Shown: piece after piece, positions 7,225 through 14,125 of the stretch | Layout: each line of letters starts with the position of its first letter | Position numbering within the stretch: position 1 is the stretch's first letter | NCBI GenBank assembly: GCA_016200445.1 | Contig: JACQEQ010000417.1 | Span: 1-14,557, forward strand | Direction of reading: 5' to 3' | Source of the DNA: Gammaproteobacteria bacterium | GTDB lineage: Bacteria; Pseudomonadota; Gammaproteobacteria; SG8-11 | Length of the DNA stretch: 14,557 bases | The notes under the pieces: model-generated | Databases searched by the model: none | Told to the model about the DNA's origin: nothing | Seen by the model: the letters and a program-made list of their open reading frames with translations, nothing else | Position numbers and translations under genes: made by a program

Positions 7225-7692
7225 CTAAGGAACAACCAGCGGATAATCCTGTGCGCTTGCGCTCAGATACACGAGCGCGCCGCTGCGCGTGTGTGCGTCG
7301 GGGTGATGTGAACCGCGCGGGGCAAAATGAAAATCTCCGGCACGCAGGGTGAGGTCGCCCATGCTGAATTCGCCTTCGAGCACGATGCATTCTTCGTCGC
7401 CGGCGTGCGTGTGACCGGGGAATTCGCTACCGGCTGCGGCACGCAGCAAGAAGGATTTGTTGTCGGTGTTTTGACTGTAATCCAGGAGTTTATATTCAAG
7501 TCCCGGCGCCAACACGCGCCAGCCATCGGTGTCGCGCAACGTGCGGAAATCGGGCACGGCGCCTGATGCTGCGACGCGCGCCAACACCCGCGCGCGCAAT
7601 GCCGACGGCGGTGCAGCTGGCGCGAGCGCTTCCAGCATGGCAGCGGTGATATCGCCCGGAAGAACCGGGGCGTTCGAATCGCGTTTACTCAT
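7225..7692 (-). CDS. ChrR-like cupin protein lacking the zinc anti-sigma domain
   Basis: A 155-residue cytoplasmic protein. Residues ~60-150 are one cupin domain with ligands H94, H96, E100 (FPGHTHAGDEE) and H130 (APRGSHH), spaced as in the cupin domain of ChrR (HxH, +4 E, +30 H). The preceding PPSALRARVLARVA segment resembles the linker found in sigma-factor regulators. The N-terminal HxxxCxxC zinc domain that in ChrR binds the sigma factor is absent: no Cys occurs before C102 and no His before H94. The start is well supported: AGGAGG lies just upstream inside the end of the sigma gene, and the two genes overlap by 8 bases, implying coupled translation. It may be a degenerate anti-sigma factor, a sensor binding sigma through its short N-terminal helix, or a metalloenzyme. 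The role as regulator of the adjacent sigma factor is inferred. Confidence 0.8.
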   Translation of the reverse strand: MSKRDSNAPVLPGDITAAMLEALAPAAPPSALRARVLARVAASGAVPDFRTLRDTDGWRVLAPGLEYKLLDYSQNTDNKSFLLRAAAGSEFPGHTHAGDEECIVLEGEFSMGDLTLRAGDFHFAPRGSHHPDAHTRSGALVYLSASAQDYPLVVP

Positions 7693-8398
7693 GTGAGCCT
7701 CCTGCGCTTAGCCTGGCATGTCCCAGCATGCTCTGCAATTCAGCGAGTGCCTTGCGGATATGTGTTTTAACAGTGCCCAGCGGCATGTTGAGCTGATCCG
7801 CGATCTGCTGATGACTCAGGTCGCGCAAGAACGCAAACGCGACGAGTTGCCGCTGCACGCCGGTGAGTCGCGCCATTGCCGCATGCACCGCGCTGTCGCG
7901 CTGAAACATGGCAATCAGCTGCTGCGGATCGGTCGCGTGCTCGTCGCTTTGCCCGGCCAATGAACTGGGATCATCGTGCAGCTCGGCCTGATCGTGGCGC
8001 CGCAACAAGTCCAATGCGCGACTGCGGCAAATAGTCAACACCCACGCCAGCACGCGGCCGCGTTGCGCGTCGTATTGGTCCGCGCGCCGCCAGACCTGGA
8101 AATAAGTTTCCTCCACGACGTCTTCGGCATCTTGTGCATTGCGTGTAATACGCAGCGCCAGAGCGTACGCACGACCGGCGGTGGCATCGTATAAATCCGC
8201 CAATGCGCGTTCGTCGCCGCCGGTGATACGCACAATGAGCTCGCGATAATGCCCATCGTCCGTATCGTTACGGACCAACGGCGGTGCCACGACGGGCGCG
8301 GCGGATTCGGTTTCAAGGTGTTGCATGGCGCGATCATAACAAACGTGACGCGTACAGGTATCACGCGGCGCAAACGCAACACCGGCTTCAAGCTCCAT
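7685..8398 (-). CDS. ECF-type RNA polymerase sigma factor
   Basis: A 237-residue sigma70-family extracytoplasmic-function factor. Region 2 spans about 64-135 (ALADLYDATAGRAYALAL, QDAEDVVEETYFQVWRRA, TICRSRALDLLRR), and region 4 about 172-222 with a helix-turn-helix near 194-215 (LSHQQIADQLNMPLGTVKTH). Region 3 is absent, as expected for ECF factors. The ATG at 8398 is favoured over the internal ATG at 8326 because GGTAGGA lies just upstream and because the ECF-like promoter at 8439-8467 is placed correctly for it; the first ~45 residues are not conserved-looking. The cupin gene follows with an 8-base overlap. It is divergently oriented from the DUF4331 gene and probably drives both directions. 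It resembles the SigK/RpoE-type ECF groups; exact group not determined. Confidence 0.93.
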   Translation of the reverse strand: MELEAGVAFAPRDTCTRHVCYDRAMQHLETESAAPVVAPPLVRNDTDDGHYRELIVRITGGDERALADLYDATAGRAYALALRITRNAQDAEDVVEETYFQVWRRADQYDAQRGRVLAWVLTICRSRALDLLRRHDQAELHDDPSSLAGQSDEHATDPQQLIAMFQRDSAVHAAMARLTGVQRQLVAFAFLRDLSHQQIADQLNMPLGTVKTHIRKALAELQSMLGHARLSAGGSHE

Positions 8399-8438
8399 CG
8401 TTTCCTACCTCGACTGGCGGACGCAGTGCCTCACCTAA

Positions 8439-8467
8439 CACTACGCAGCCATGCGCATTTTGGATGT
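8439..8467 (-). promoter_or_regulatory. Candidate ECF promoter for the sigma/cupin operon
   Basis: The minus strand reads ACATCC (8462-8467), 16 bases, then CGTAGTG (8439-8445). The -10-like element lies 40 bases before the sigma start codon. The same pattern occurs in the opposite direction before the DUF4331 gene, including CTG before CGTAGT. ECF factors usually autoregulate, and -35 elements ending in ATCC with CGT-type -10 elements are known for ECF promoters. Confidence 0.6.
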
Positions 8468-8490
8468 ATGAAATTTTCACGTGCGAATCC

Positions 8491-8520
8491 ACATCCACCG
8501 GCGCGGCGCGCTGCGTAGTA
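8491..8520 (+). promoter_or_regulatory. Candidate ECF promoter for the DUF4331 operon
   Basis: ACATCC at 8491-8496, 17 bases, then CGTAGTA at 8514-8520, ending 41 bases before the DUF4331 start codon. It matches the divergent element at 8439-8467 in both hexamers and in the CTG preceding the -10, although the spacers share little else. Its position argues against translation starting at the upstream in-frame codon at 8481. Confidence 0.6.
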
Positions 8521-8561
8521 CTCCTCGAACACACGTTCATTCCATCCAACAGGAGATCAAC

Positions 8562-10016
8562 ATGAAAGCTTCATTTAAAGGTTTAGCCCTTCCGCTGGCT
8601 ATCGCCGCCTTGGCACTGCCCGCGCTCAGCGCGCAGGCATCCAGCCATCGCGAGGCGCCGTTCATCGCCGAAATGCCCAAGGTCGACGGCACCGATTTTT
8701 ACATGTTCAACAGCTATGAAAACAATCGCAGCGGCTACGTCACGCTGGTGGCCAACTACGTACCGCTGCAAGATGTTTATGGCGGGCCGAACTACTTCAT
8801 GCTCGACCCCGAAGCCCTGTACGAAATCCATGTCGATAACAACGGCGACGCGAAGGAAGACCTGACATTTCAATTCCGTTTCAACAACACGTTGAAAGAT
8901 ACGCAGCTCGAGATCGGCGGCAAAAAAGTTTCGATCCCGCTGATCAACTCAGGCCCAATCGGCGTCGGCAACACGGCGGCGTTAAATATCGAGGAGAGCT
9001 ACCGTATCAGCCTGGTGCGCGGCGATCGGCGCGGCGGCAAGCACACTGCCGTCGTAAACGCCGACACCGGCGCGAGCAGCTTCGCCAAGCCGGCCGACAA
9101 CATCGGCAACAAATCCATCCCCGACTACGCGGCCTATGCGAAGGCGCACACCTATAATGTCAAGATTCCTGGCTGCGACCTGCCGGGGCGCGTGTTCGCC
9201 GGTCAGCGCAAAGATCCGTTCGTCGTGAATCTCGGCGAGACCTTCGACCTGATCAACACCAATCCGCTCGGGCCGGTCAACGGCGAACGCGATTCATTGG
9301 AAGATAAAAATGTCACGTCCTTGATTCTCGAAGTCCATTCGAGTTGCTTGACCAACGGCGATCCGGTGATCGGTGCGTGGACTACGGCGAGCGTGCGGCA
9401 AGGACGCTTGTTGCGCGGCACGCCGGATTTCAACACTCCCGCGCTCGAAGGCGGACCGTGGGTGCAAGTGTCGCGTCTGGGCATGCCCTTGGTGAACGAA
9501 GTCGTCATCGGCCTGCCGGACAAGAACAAGTTCAATGCGTCGAAGCCGAAAGACGATGCGCAGTTTGCTGACTACGTAACTCATCCAACCTTGCCGGCAC
9601 TGATCGAAATCTTGTTCCCGATTGCGAAAGCACCGACCCACTTCCCGCGTAACGATCTGGTCACTGCCTTTCTTACTGGGGTGCCGGGTTTAAACCAACC
9701 TAAAAATGTGGTGCCGTCGGAACAATTGCGGCTCAACACGGCAACCCCTGCCGCAGCGAAAGGCGCGCAAAATAATCTGGGCGTAATCGGCGGCGATGCG
9801 GCTGGATTCCCCAATGGACGGCGCCCCGGTGACGACATCGTCGACGTCGCACTGCGTGTGGTGATGGGCAAGCTATGCACGCTCAACATCGGCTGTGTTC
9901 CGGCGGACGCGCCGGTAGGCGATGCACCGCTGACCGATGGTGCCTTGGTGAACGACAGCATGTTCTCAGATGCATTTCCGTACCTGCTCGACCCGCTGCC
10001 CGGCGCACCCAACTAA
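8562..10016 (+). CDS. Secreted DUF4331 domain protein
   Basis: A 484-residue protein of unknown function. The start at 8562 has AGGAG (8551-8555) and gives a clean signal peptide, MKASFKGLAL to ALSAQA, with the mature protein beginning SSHREAPFIAEMPKVDGTDFYMF, the hallmark opening of DUF4331. A longer reading from 8481 would begin upstream of the candidate promoter and hide the signal peptide. Other family marks are HVDNNGDAKEDLTFQFRF (90-107, an Asp/Asn-rich loop that could bind calcium) and GGDAAGFPNGRRPGDDIVD (410-428). Cysteines at 205, 262, 439 and 445 could form disulfides in the periplasm. It is the first gene of a plus-strand operon and divergent from the ECF sigma gene, so it is the likely main target of that sigma. 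Family certain; role unknown. Confidence 0.92.
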   Translation: MKASFKGLALPLAIAALALPALSAQASSHREAPFIAEMPKVDGTDFYMFNSYENNRSGYVTLVANYVPLQDVYGGPNYFMLDPEALYEIHVDNNGDAKEDLTFQFRFNNTLKDTQLEIGGKKVSIPLINSGPIGVGNTAALNIEESYRISLVRGDRRGGKHTAVVNADTGASSFAKPADNIGNKSIPDYAAYAKAHTYNVKIPGCDLPGRVFAGQRKDPFVVNLGETFDLINTNPLGPVNGERDSLEDKNVTSLILEVHSSCLTNGDPVIGAWTTASVRQGRLLRGTPDFNTPALEGGPWVQVSRLGMPLVNEVVIGLPDKNKFNASKPKDDAQFADYVTHPTLPALIEILFPIAKAPTHFPRNDLVTAFLTGVPGLNQPKNVVPSEQLRLNTATPAAAKGAQNNLGVIGGDAAGFPNGRRPGDDIVDVALRVVMGKLCTLNIGCVPADAPVGDAPLTDGALVNDSMFSDAFPYLLDPLPGAPN

Positions 10017-10033
10017 CCACAAGGAGCACTCCC

Positions 10034-10279
10034 ATGTTTAAAGTCAAGCTTGTGTTGTTACTGAGCATCGTATTGGCAATGACGGCCTGCGGGGATGACA
10101 ACAACCGCGACGCTAACGCCGCTGTCCCAACCGGCGATGTTACACAAAATGCATCGCCCCGCTACCTGGCCTACGTGCAGAAGATGATCGCGGCGACCAG
10201 CGACGACAGTGAACCGTGGAATATCGACACGGTGCAGGTCGAGCAGTCCGACGATAGCGAAGCCAGCGATGTGATGTGA
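10034..10279 (+). CDS. Small acidic lipoprotein, function unknown
   Basis: An 81-residue protein with a lipoprotein signal, MFKVKLVLLLSIVLAMTAC, with C19 as the lipidated cysteine followed by GDD. The mature part is very acidic, with SDDSE occurring twice near the C-terminus (TSDDSEPW and QSDDSEAS) around a central RYLAYVQKMIAAT segment. The +2 residue is Gly, so outer-membrane sorting is likely. The ATG at 10034 has AAGGAG at 10021-10026. It starts 17 bases after the DUF4331 stop, so the two are almost certainly cotranscribed, and it may anchor or partner the DUF4331 protein. I do not recognise a family. Confidence 0.78.
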   Translation: MFKVKLVLLLSIVLAMTACGDDNNRDANAAVPTGDVTQNASPRYLAYVQKMIAATSDDSEPWNIDTVQVEQSDDSEASDVM

Positions 10280-10289
10280 TGCAAAGCCC

Positions 10290-10325
10290 ACGGGCTGTTG
10301 AAGCATGCGAGCTTCGACGGCCCGT
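10290..10325 (+). terminator. Strong intercistronic hairpin between the lipoprotein and TPR genes
   Basis: A 15-base stem (10290-10304 with 10311-10325) in which 13 pairs are Watson-Crick and two are G-T, with a 6-base loop ATGCGA. No T tract follows, so it is either a weak terminator giving partial read-through or an RNA processing or stability element that would favour the first two genes of the operon. Confidence 0.5.
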
Positions 10326-10365
10326 CCGGGCACATAAACTACCGACATAAGCACGAGAACTGCAC

Positions 10366-11538
10366 ATGAAAAACGCACTTCGCCTGTTCGCCGCGTTACT
10401 TTGGATTCACCCTGCGCTGGCGGAACCGTTCCTGCCGGCCGACGACACACAGGTGCTTGAACACACGTCCATCGCTCGCCAAAACCCCGACGATGCACGC
10501 CTGATGGCATTGCGCACGCGGCTTACACAACAACCCAAAGATGCGGCTACGGCCGCCACGCTCGCGCGCCTGTACGTGCAGCGCGCACGCACCCAGTCGG
10601 ATCCGCGTTATTTGGGCTATACACAAGCGGTGCTCGCACCCTGGTCCAACGCGGCACAGCCGCCCGCTGAAATTCAACTGCTGCGCGCCATCGCCGCGCA
10701 GAGCCTGCACGACTTCGACGCAGCTCTGCGCGATCTTGACATTATTTTGCGGCGTCAGCCGCAAAATGCGCAAGCCTGGCTCACGCGCGCCACCGTGTAT
10801 CAAGCACGCGGCGAATTGCCGGCCGCACGCGCGGATTGCGCACAACTCGCACACTTCGCCAGCGCATTGATTGCAGACACTTGCACAGCGACGGTAGACA
10901 GTTTGAGCGGCCACGCTGCGCGCAGCTACGCGCGCGTGGCCGCCTGGCGCGCGCGGCTTGACGAGCGCACGCTCGCGCCATGGCTGGACGGACTGCTTGC
11001 CGAATTCGCGCAGCGCACCGGCAATAACGACGCCGCTGTTGAAAAACATTATCGCGACGCGCTCGCAGTCACCCCCGACGATGCCTATCTGCTCGCGGCG
11101 TTCGCGGATTTTCTGCTCGATCATGAGCGCGCCCGCGAGGCCGCCGGGCTGCTGCAAGACAAAACTCGCGCGGATGGACTTCTGCTGCGTTACGTACTCG
11201 CCAAGCAACAACTGCGCGCCCCCGATGCCCAGCAACTTCTTACCGCACTCACCGCGCGCTTCGTAGAAGCACGCGCACGCGGCACCGCACTGCACGTGCG
11301 TGAAGAAGCGATATTGACATTAAAACTGCTAGGCGACGCTCCGCGCGCGTTGACACTCGCGCAACAGAACTGGCAAGCGCAACGCGAACCGGCCGATGCG
11401 CGCATCCTGCTTGAAGCTGCGCTCGCCGCGCATCAACCGCAAGGAGCCGCCGAGGCGTTGCGGTGGATGGAGCAAACGCAAATCGAAGACCCGGTGTTGC
11501 ATGCGCTCGCGGTGCGCCTCAAAGAGACAACGGTATGA
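10366..11538 (+). CDS. Exported tetratricopeptide-repeat protein
   Basis: A 390-residue, almost wholly alpha-helical protein rich in Ala, Leu, Arg and Gln. Residues 1-19 are a signal peptide (MKNALRLFAALLWIHPALA), so it is probably periplasmic. TPR-like helix pairs are visible around 44-75, 100-165 (LLRAIAAQSLHDFDAALRDLDIILRRQP, NAQAWLTRATVYQARGELPAARAD) and 205-262, with further degenerate repeats to the C-terminus. Such repeats mediate protein-protein contacts. The ribosome-binding site is weak and a strong hairpin lies upstream, so expression may be lower than that of the DUF4331 gene. Its stop overlaps the start of the HupE-like gene (ATGA), indicating translational coupling. The partners are most likely products of the same operon, which is inference. 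Confidence 0.85.
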   Translation: MKNALRLFAALLWIHPALAEPFLPADDTQVLEHTSIARQNPDDARLMALRTRLTQQPKDAATAATLARLYVQRARTQSDPRYLGYTQAVLAPWSNAAQPPAEIQLLRAIAAQSLHDFDAALRDLDIILRRQPQNAQAWLTRATVYQARGELPAARADCAQLAHFASALIADTCTATVDSLSGHAARSYARVAAWRARLDERTLAPWLDGLLAEFAQRTGNNDAAVEKHYRDALAVTPDDAYLLAAFADFLLDHERAREAAGLLQDKTRADGLLLRYVLAKQQLRAPDAQQLLTALTARFVEARARGTALHVREEAILTLKLLGDAPRALTLAQQNWQAQREPADARILLEAALAAHQPQGAAEALRWMEQTQIEDPVLHALAVRLKETTV

Positions 11539-12683
11539 ATATCGTGCCACGCCCGCTCTCCCGGCAACTGACAGGCGCGCTGCTGATGTTTGCTCTGAGC
11601 GTACCGGCGTTCGCGCATAAATCCAGCGACAGTTATTTGCGCATCGACGCGCAGCAAGCTCGCATCACCGGGACATGGGATATTGCACTACGCGATCTCG
11701 ACTTTGCACTGACGCTCGACGCCGATGGCGACGGCGCGCTCACCTGGGACGAGGTGCGCGTAGCCCGCGCTCGCATCTTCGACTACGCCTTCGCGCGACT
11801 ACAACTTAAGTCGGATATCTCAACGTGCCCGATCGACGCAAATGATGTGTTGATCGACAACCACAGCGACGGCGCCTACGCGGTGCTGCGCTTTAACGCA
11901 GACTGCGCGCATACCATCGACACGCTCGGCATCGATTACCGGTTGCTGTTCGAACTCGACATGCAACATCGCGGGTTATTGCGCCTGACCGCCAACGGCG
12001 CGAGCCAAAGCGCGGTGTTCGGCCCAGCCACGCGCGCGCAAAAATTTTCGCTGGCAACGGGCGCAGCGGTGTCAGGATTCGACAGTTATGTGCGGCTCGG
12101 CATCGAGCACATCTTAACTGGCATCGATCATCTGTTGTTTTTATTCGTACTGCTATTGCCCGCCGTGCTTAGCCGTGCGAACGGCGCGTGGCGCAGCGTG
12201 GAACTCTTGTCACCCGTACTCATCGGCATCACCAAAGTCGTCACCGCGTTTACGCTGGCGCATTCGCTCACACTAGCGCTGGCGGTATTCGGCATAGTGC
12301 AATTGCCGCCGGTGCTGGTTGAATCCGCCATCGCGCTGTCGATCATTGCCGCCGCGCTCAACAACCTGTGGCCGTTGTTCGCGGAAAAGCGCTGGATGCT
12401 CGCGTTCGGATTCGGCTTGATGCACGGCTTTGGATTTTCCGGCGCACTCACGGATTTAGGACTCGCGCGCGAACAACTCGCCAGCGCGTTGCTCGGTTTC
12501 AATCTCGGCGTCGAACTCGCACAACTTGCATTTGTCGCGCTGGTCGTGCCCACGGTATTCGCACTGCGTCGGCGCCTGCCGTACGTGCGCGCGGTACTCG
12601 CACCTGGCTCGGCGCTGATCGCACTGATGGGAGTGGTATGGCTGCTGGAACGCTCGTTCGATATCAAACTGCTGCCACTGTAA
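11535..12683 (+). CDS. HupE/UreJ-family membrane protein with a periplasmic EF-hand domain
   Basis: A 382-residue protein. Residues 1-27 are a signal peptide (ending SVPAFA), leaving a mature N-terminus HKSSDSYLRID. A soluble periplasmic domain to ~180 contains a canonical EF-hand calcium loop, DADGDGALTWDE (62-73), and two cysteines (C98, C124). The C-terminal half is a membrane domain with about six to seven hydrophobic segments and the family's polar motifs: H192 and D198-H199 in IEHILTGIDH, H243 in LAHSLTL, E264, H297 in GLMHGFGFSG and E327. HupE/UreJ proteins are thought to transport or handle nickel or related metals; this longer type with an extracellular domain is less well understood. 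Start chosen at 11535 because ATGA overlaps the TPR stop and restores the signal peptide. Probably the last gene of the DUF4331 operon. Confidence 0.87.
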   Translation: MNIVPRPLSRQLTGALLMFALSVPAFAHKSSDSYLRIDAQQARITGTWDIALRDLDFALTLDADGDGALTWDEVRVARARIFDYAFARLQLKSDISTCPIDANDVLIDNHSDGAYAVLRFNADCAHTIDTLGIDYRLLFELDMQHRGLLRLTANGASQSAVFGPATRAQKFSLATGAAVSGFDSYVRLGIEHILTGIDHLLFLFVLLLPAVLSRANGAWRSVELLSPVLIGITKVVTAFTLAHSLTLALAVFGIVQLPPVLVESAIALSIIAAALNNLWPLFAEKRWMLAFGFGLMHGFGFSGALTDLGLAREQLASALLGFNLGVELAQLAFVALVVPTVFALRRRLPYVRAVLAPGSALIALMGVVWLLERSFDIKLLPL

Positions 12684-12986
12684 GTTTGCGACAACCGTGA
12701 CATTTTATTTGCGGAAGCATCCGGCTGGCATGGCAATGGGTCCGATGTGGCATACGAGACCGCACGGTACCCGCCGGCATCCGCACCATCGCGCAAAAAA
12801 CGCCGCTGTATCCACAAGCAATTTCGTTTGAAGCAGTTCACATCTTGAATATGCGCTGCACCAGGTGGCGGCGAATCATGACGTATCTCTCAATGCGCTG
12901 CGGGCACCGGTTGTTACGCTGCAACCACGTCGAATACGCCTTGCGGGAAGCACGAACGCGATTCACGGGATATTCAGGGGGTACCT
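12684..12986. other. Non-coding stretch between the HupE-like and cytochrome genes
   Basis: No recognisable gene, terminator or promoter. Short open stretches exist but show no family features. The 9-mer ATGCGCTGC occurs twice (12851-12859 and 12893-12901), and GGTTG/CAACC near 12910-12930 could form a small hairpin. The length suggests that the cytochrome gene has its own promoter rather than belonging to the DUF4331 operon. Confidence 0.4.
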
Positions 12987-13805
12987 ATGCTGCTCGTTCG
13001 TTCAACCGTCGCTGCGTTCGCCACCATCATTTTCTGCGTGCTGCTACCGCCCGTCACCGGGTCAGCTCGCGACATTTATTTCAGCCCGCAATGCGGCAGC
13101 TGCCATACCACGGCCGCACCGACCTGCAATGGTTGCCACGTGCACGGCACGCATCCGGACTACCTCGCCGGTGCCGTGGGCACGCTGAATCTGAAAGCAG
13201 CCACCGATAAAACCGCGTATGTCGAAGGCGACCCGATCCTCGTCATGATCGAAGGCGGTCATATGGCCGACTTCAAAGGCTGGGTCGGCGTGCGCGTCTA
13301 CGACTCGAGCGGAGCGGAAGTGACGCGCAAGCAAACGCAACTCGGCTGCTCCCCGTATCCCACGCAATTCGGCAACAAGTGCGACTTACCCATGAAGCTC
13401 AGCGTGCCAGCGCAACTGGGCTGGACCAAACTCTACATGTCGTGGGCGGGCAATCAATATGATCGTACTACCGGCGCGGCTTACGGAACCTTGCTCGGCA
13501 ACACCTTCGGTGCCGGCCGGCGCCCGCTTAAAGACGACAGCGGCAACGCGGTCGCCAACCATATCGAAGAAATTGTCATGACCGGCACATTCGCCGTCAC
13601 CCCCGCACCGCCGCAGCCCGTCTCCACGCCTACGCCCGCACCCAACCAAAACCCGGGAGGCGGTTCGACCGGCACCTCGTCAACACCCAATGCAAAACAA
13701 GACGCTGGCGCAGGTGCGTTGGACCCGTCGTTCGTTATCGTTTTCCTGTTGCCGGGGCTCTTCTGCATCGCGCGCTGCAAAACAACCAAAGCCAGGCCGG
13801 ACTGA
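12987..13805 (+). CDS. Diheme c-type cytochrome-like protein with C-terminal membrane anchor
   Basis: A 272-residue exported protein. A signal peptide or N-anchor covers about 1-27 (AFATIIFCVLLPPVTGSA). Two c-type heme motifs follow closely, CGSCH (36-40) and CNGCH (47-51), within a His-rich stretch to H56. Residues ~65-205 look like a beta-rich domain (TAYVEGDPILVMIEGG, GWVGVRVYDSSGAEV) with C121 and C132 as a possible disulfide. A Pro/Thr/Gly-rich linker (205-235) precedes GALDPSFVIVFLLPGLF and a basic tail CIARCKTTKARPD, a layout like C-terminal sorting signals; LDPS loosely recalls the JDVT-CTERM type, which is tentative. The start has AGGGGG upstream. It is probably an electron carrier tethered in the periplasm or at the surface. 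Whether it works with the DUF4331 operon is unknown. Confidence 0.75.
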   Translation: MLLVRSTVAAFATIIFCVLLPPVTGSARDIYFSPQCGSCHTTAAPTCNGCHVHGTHPDYLAGAVGTLNLKAATDKTAYVEGDPILVMIEGGHMADFKGWVGVRVYDSSGAEVTRKQTQLGCSPYPTQFGNKCDLPMKLSVPAQLGWTKLYMSWAGNQYDRTTGAAYGTLLGNTFGAGRRPLKDDSGNAVANHIEEIVMTGTFAVTPAPPQPVSTPTPAPNQNPGGGSTGTSSTPNAKQDAGAGALDPSFVIVFLLPGLFCIARCKTTKARPD

Positions 13806-14125
13806 CACCCCTCTTGCAACGAGAATCGTGGCATTGAACGGCCTCAACGCGACCTCTGAAGCACCCAAGTTAGCGCCATGACCGCGCTGGCGGGAACAAC
13901 GGCTAAATATTTTTCAGAGGCCCTCAATTAAATTCAGCCGCCGCTACCGGACCAGGTAACGAACCTCCGGCTGTCACCGCGCGATTGCACCGAAACAGAT
14001 TGCGTCACTTCCTGATTAGTACATTCCCTGATATTTTCATACCCCGTAGACGCGTCATCATGGACTTGGTAGTTAACGCGATTTATTTAGAACTTCGTTC
14101 ATTCAACAATGAAAAGGAAAACACT
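13806..14125. other. Non-coding stretch before the DUF883 gene
   Basis: No gene is supported here; codons upstream of 14126 in the DUF883 frame look non-conserved. An 8-bp inverted repeat CCTCTGAA/TTCAGAGG (13853-13860 with 13913-13920) encloses a small CGCCA/TGGCG stem and could end the cytochrome transcript. TTCATT/AATGAA with a CAAC loop (14098-14113) lies directly before and partly over the ribosome-binding region of the DUF883 gene. Confidence 0.4.

Noticed and set aside
8481..8561. N-terminal extension of the DUF4331 protein starting at 8481
   Set aside because: It precedes and overlaps the candidate promoter, lacks a ribosome-binding site, and would bury the signal peptide that starts at 8562 after AGGAG.
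10396..11295. A 299-codon minus-strand open frame opposite the TPR gene
   Set aside because: The plus-strand protein has a signal peptide, TPR pattern and coupled overlap with the next gene; the antisense frame has no ribosome-binding site or recognisable domain.
12128..12841. A 237-codon minus-strand frame opposite the HupE-like gene
   Set aside because: It has a composition typical of antisense frames (rich in Ser, Ala, Thr and Asn) and no motif; the plus-strand gene is clearly real.
12845..13210. Open frame spanning the gap before the cytochrome gene and its 5' end
   Set aside because: It overlaps the cytochrome coding region in another frame and has no ribosome-binding site or domain; treated as a shadow.
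14021..14050. ACATTCC-N17-CGTAGA upstream of the DUF883 gene as a third ECF-type promoter
   Set aside because: The -10-like part is similar, but when aligned by spacing the -35 shares only TCC with the other two, and it lies about 75 bases from the start codon; too weak to call.
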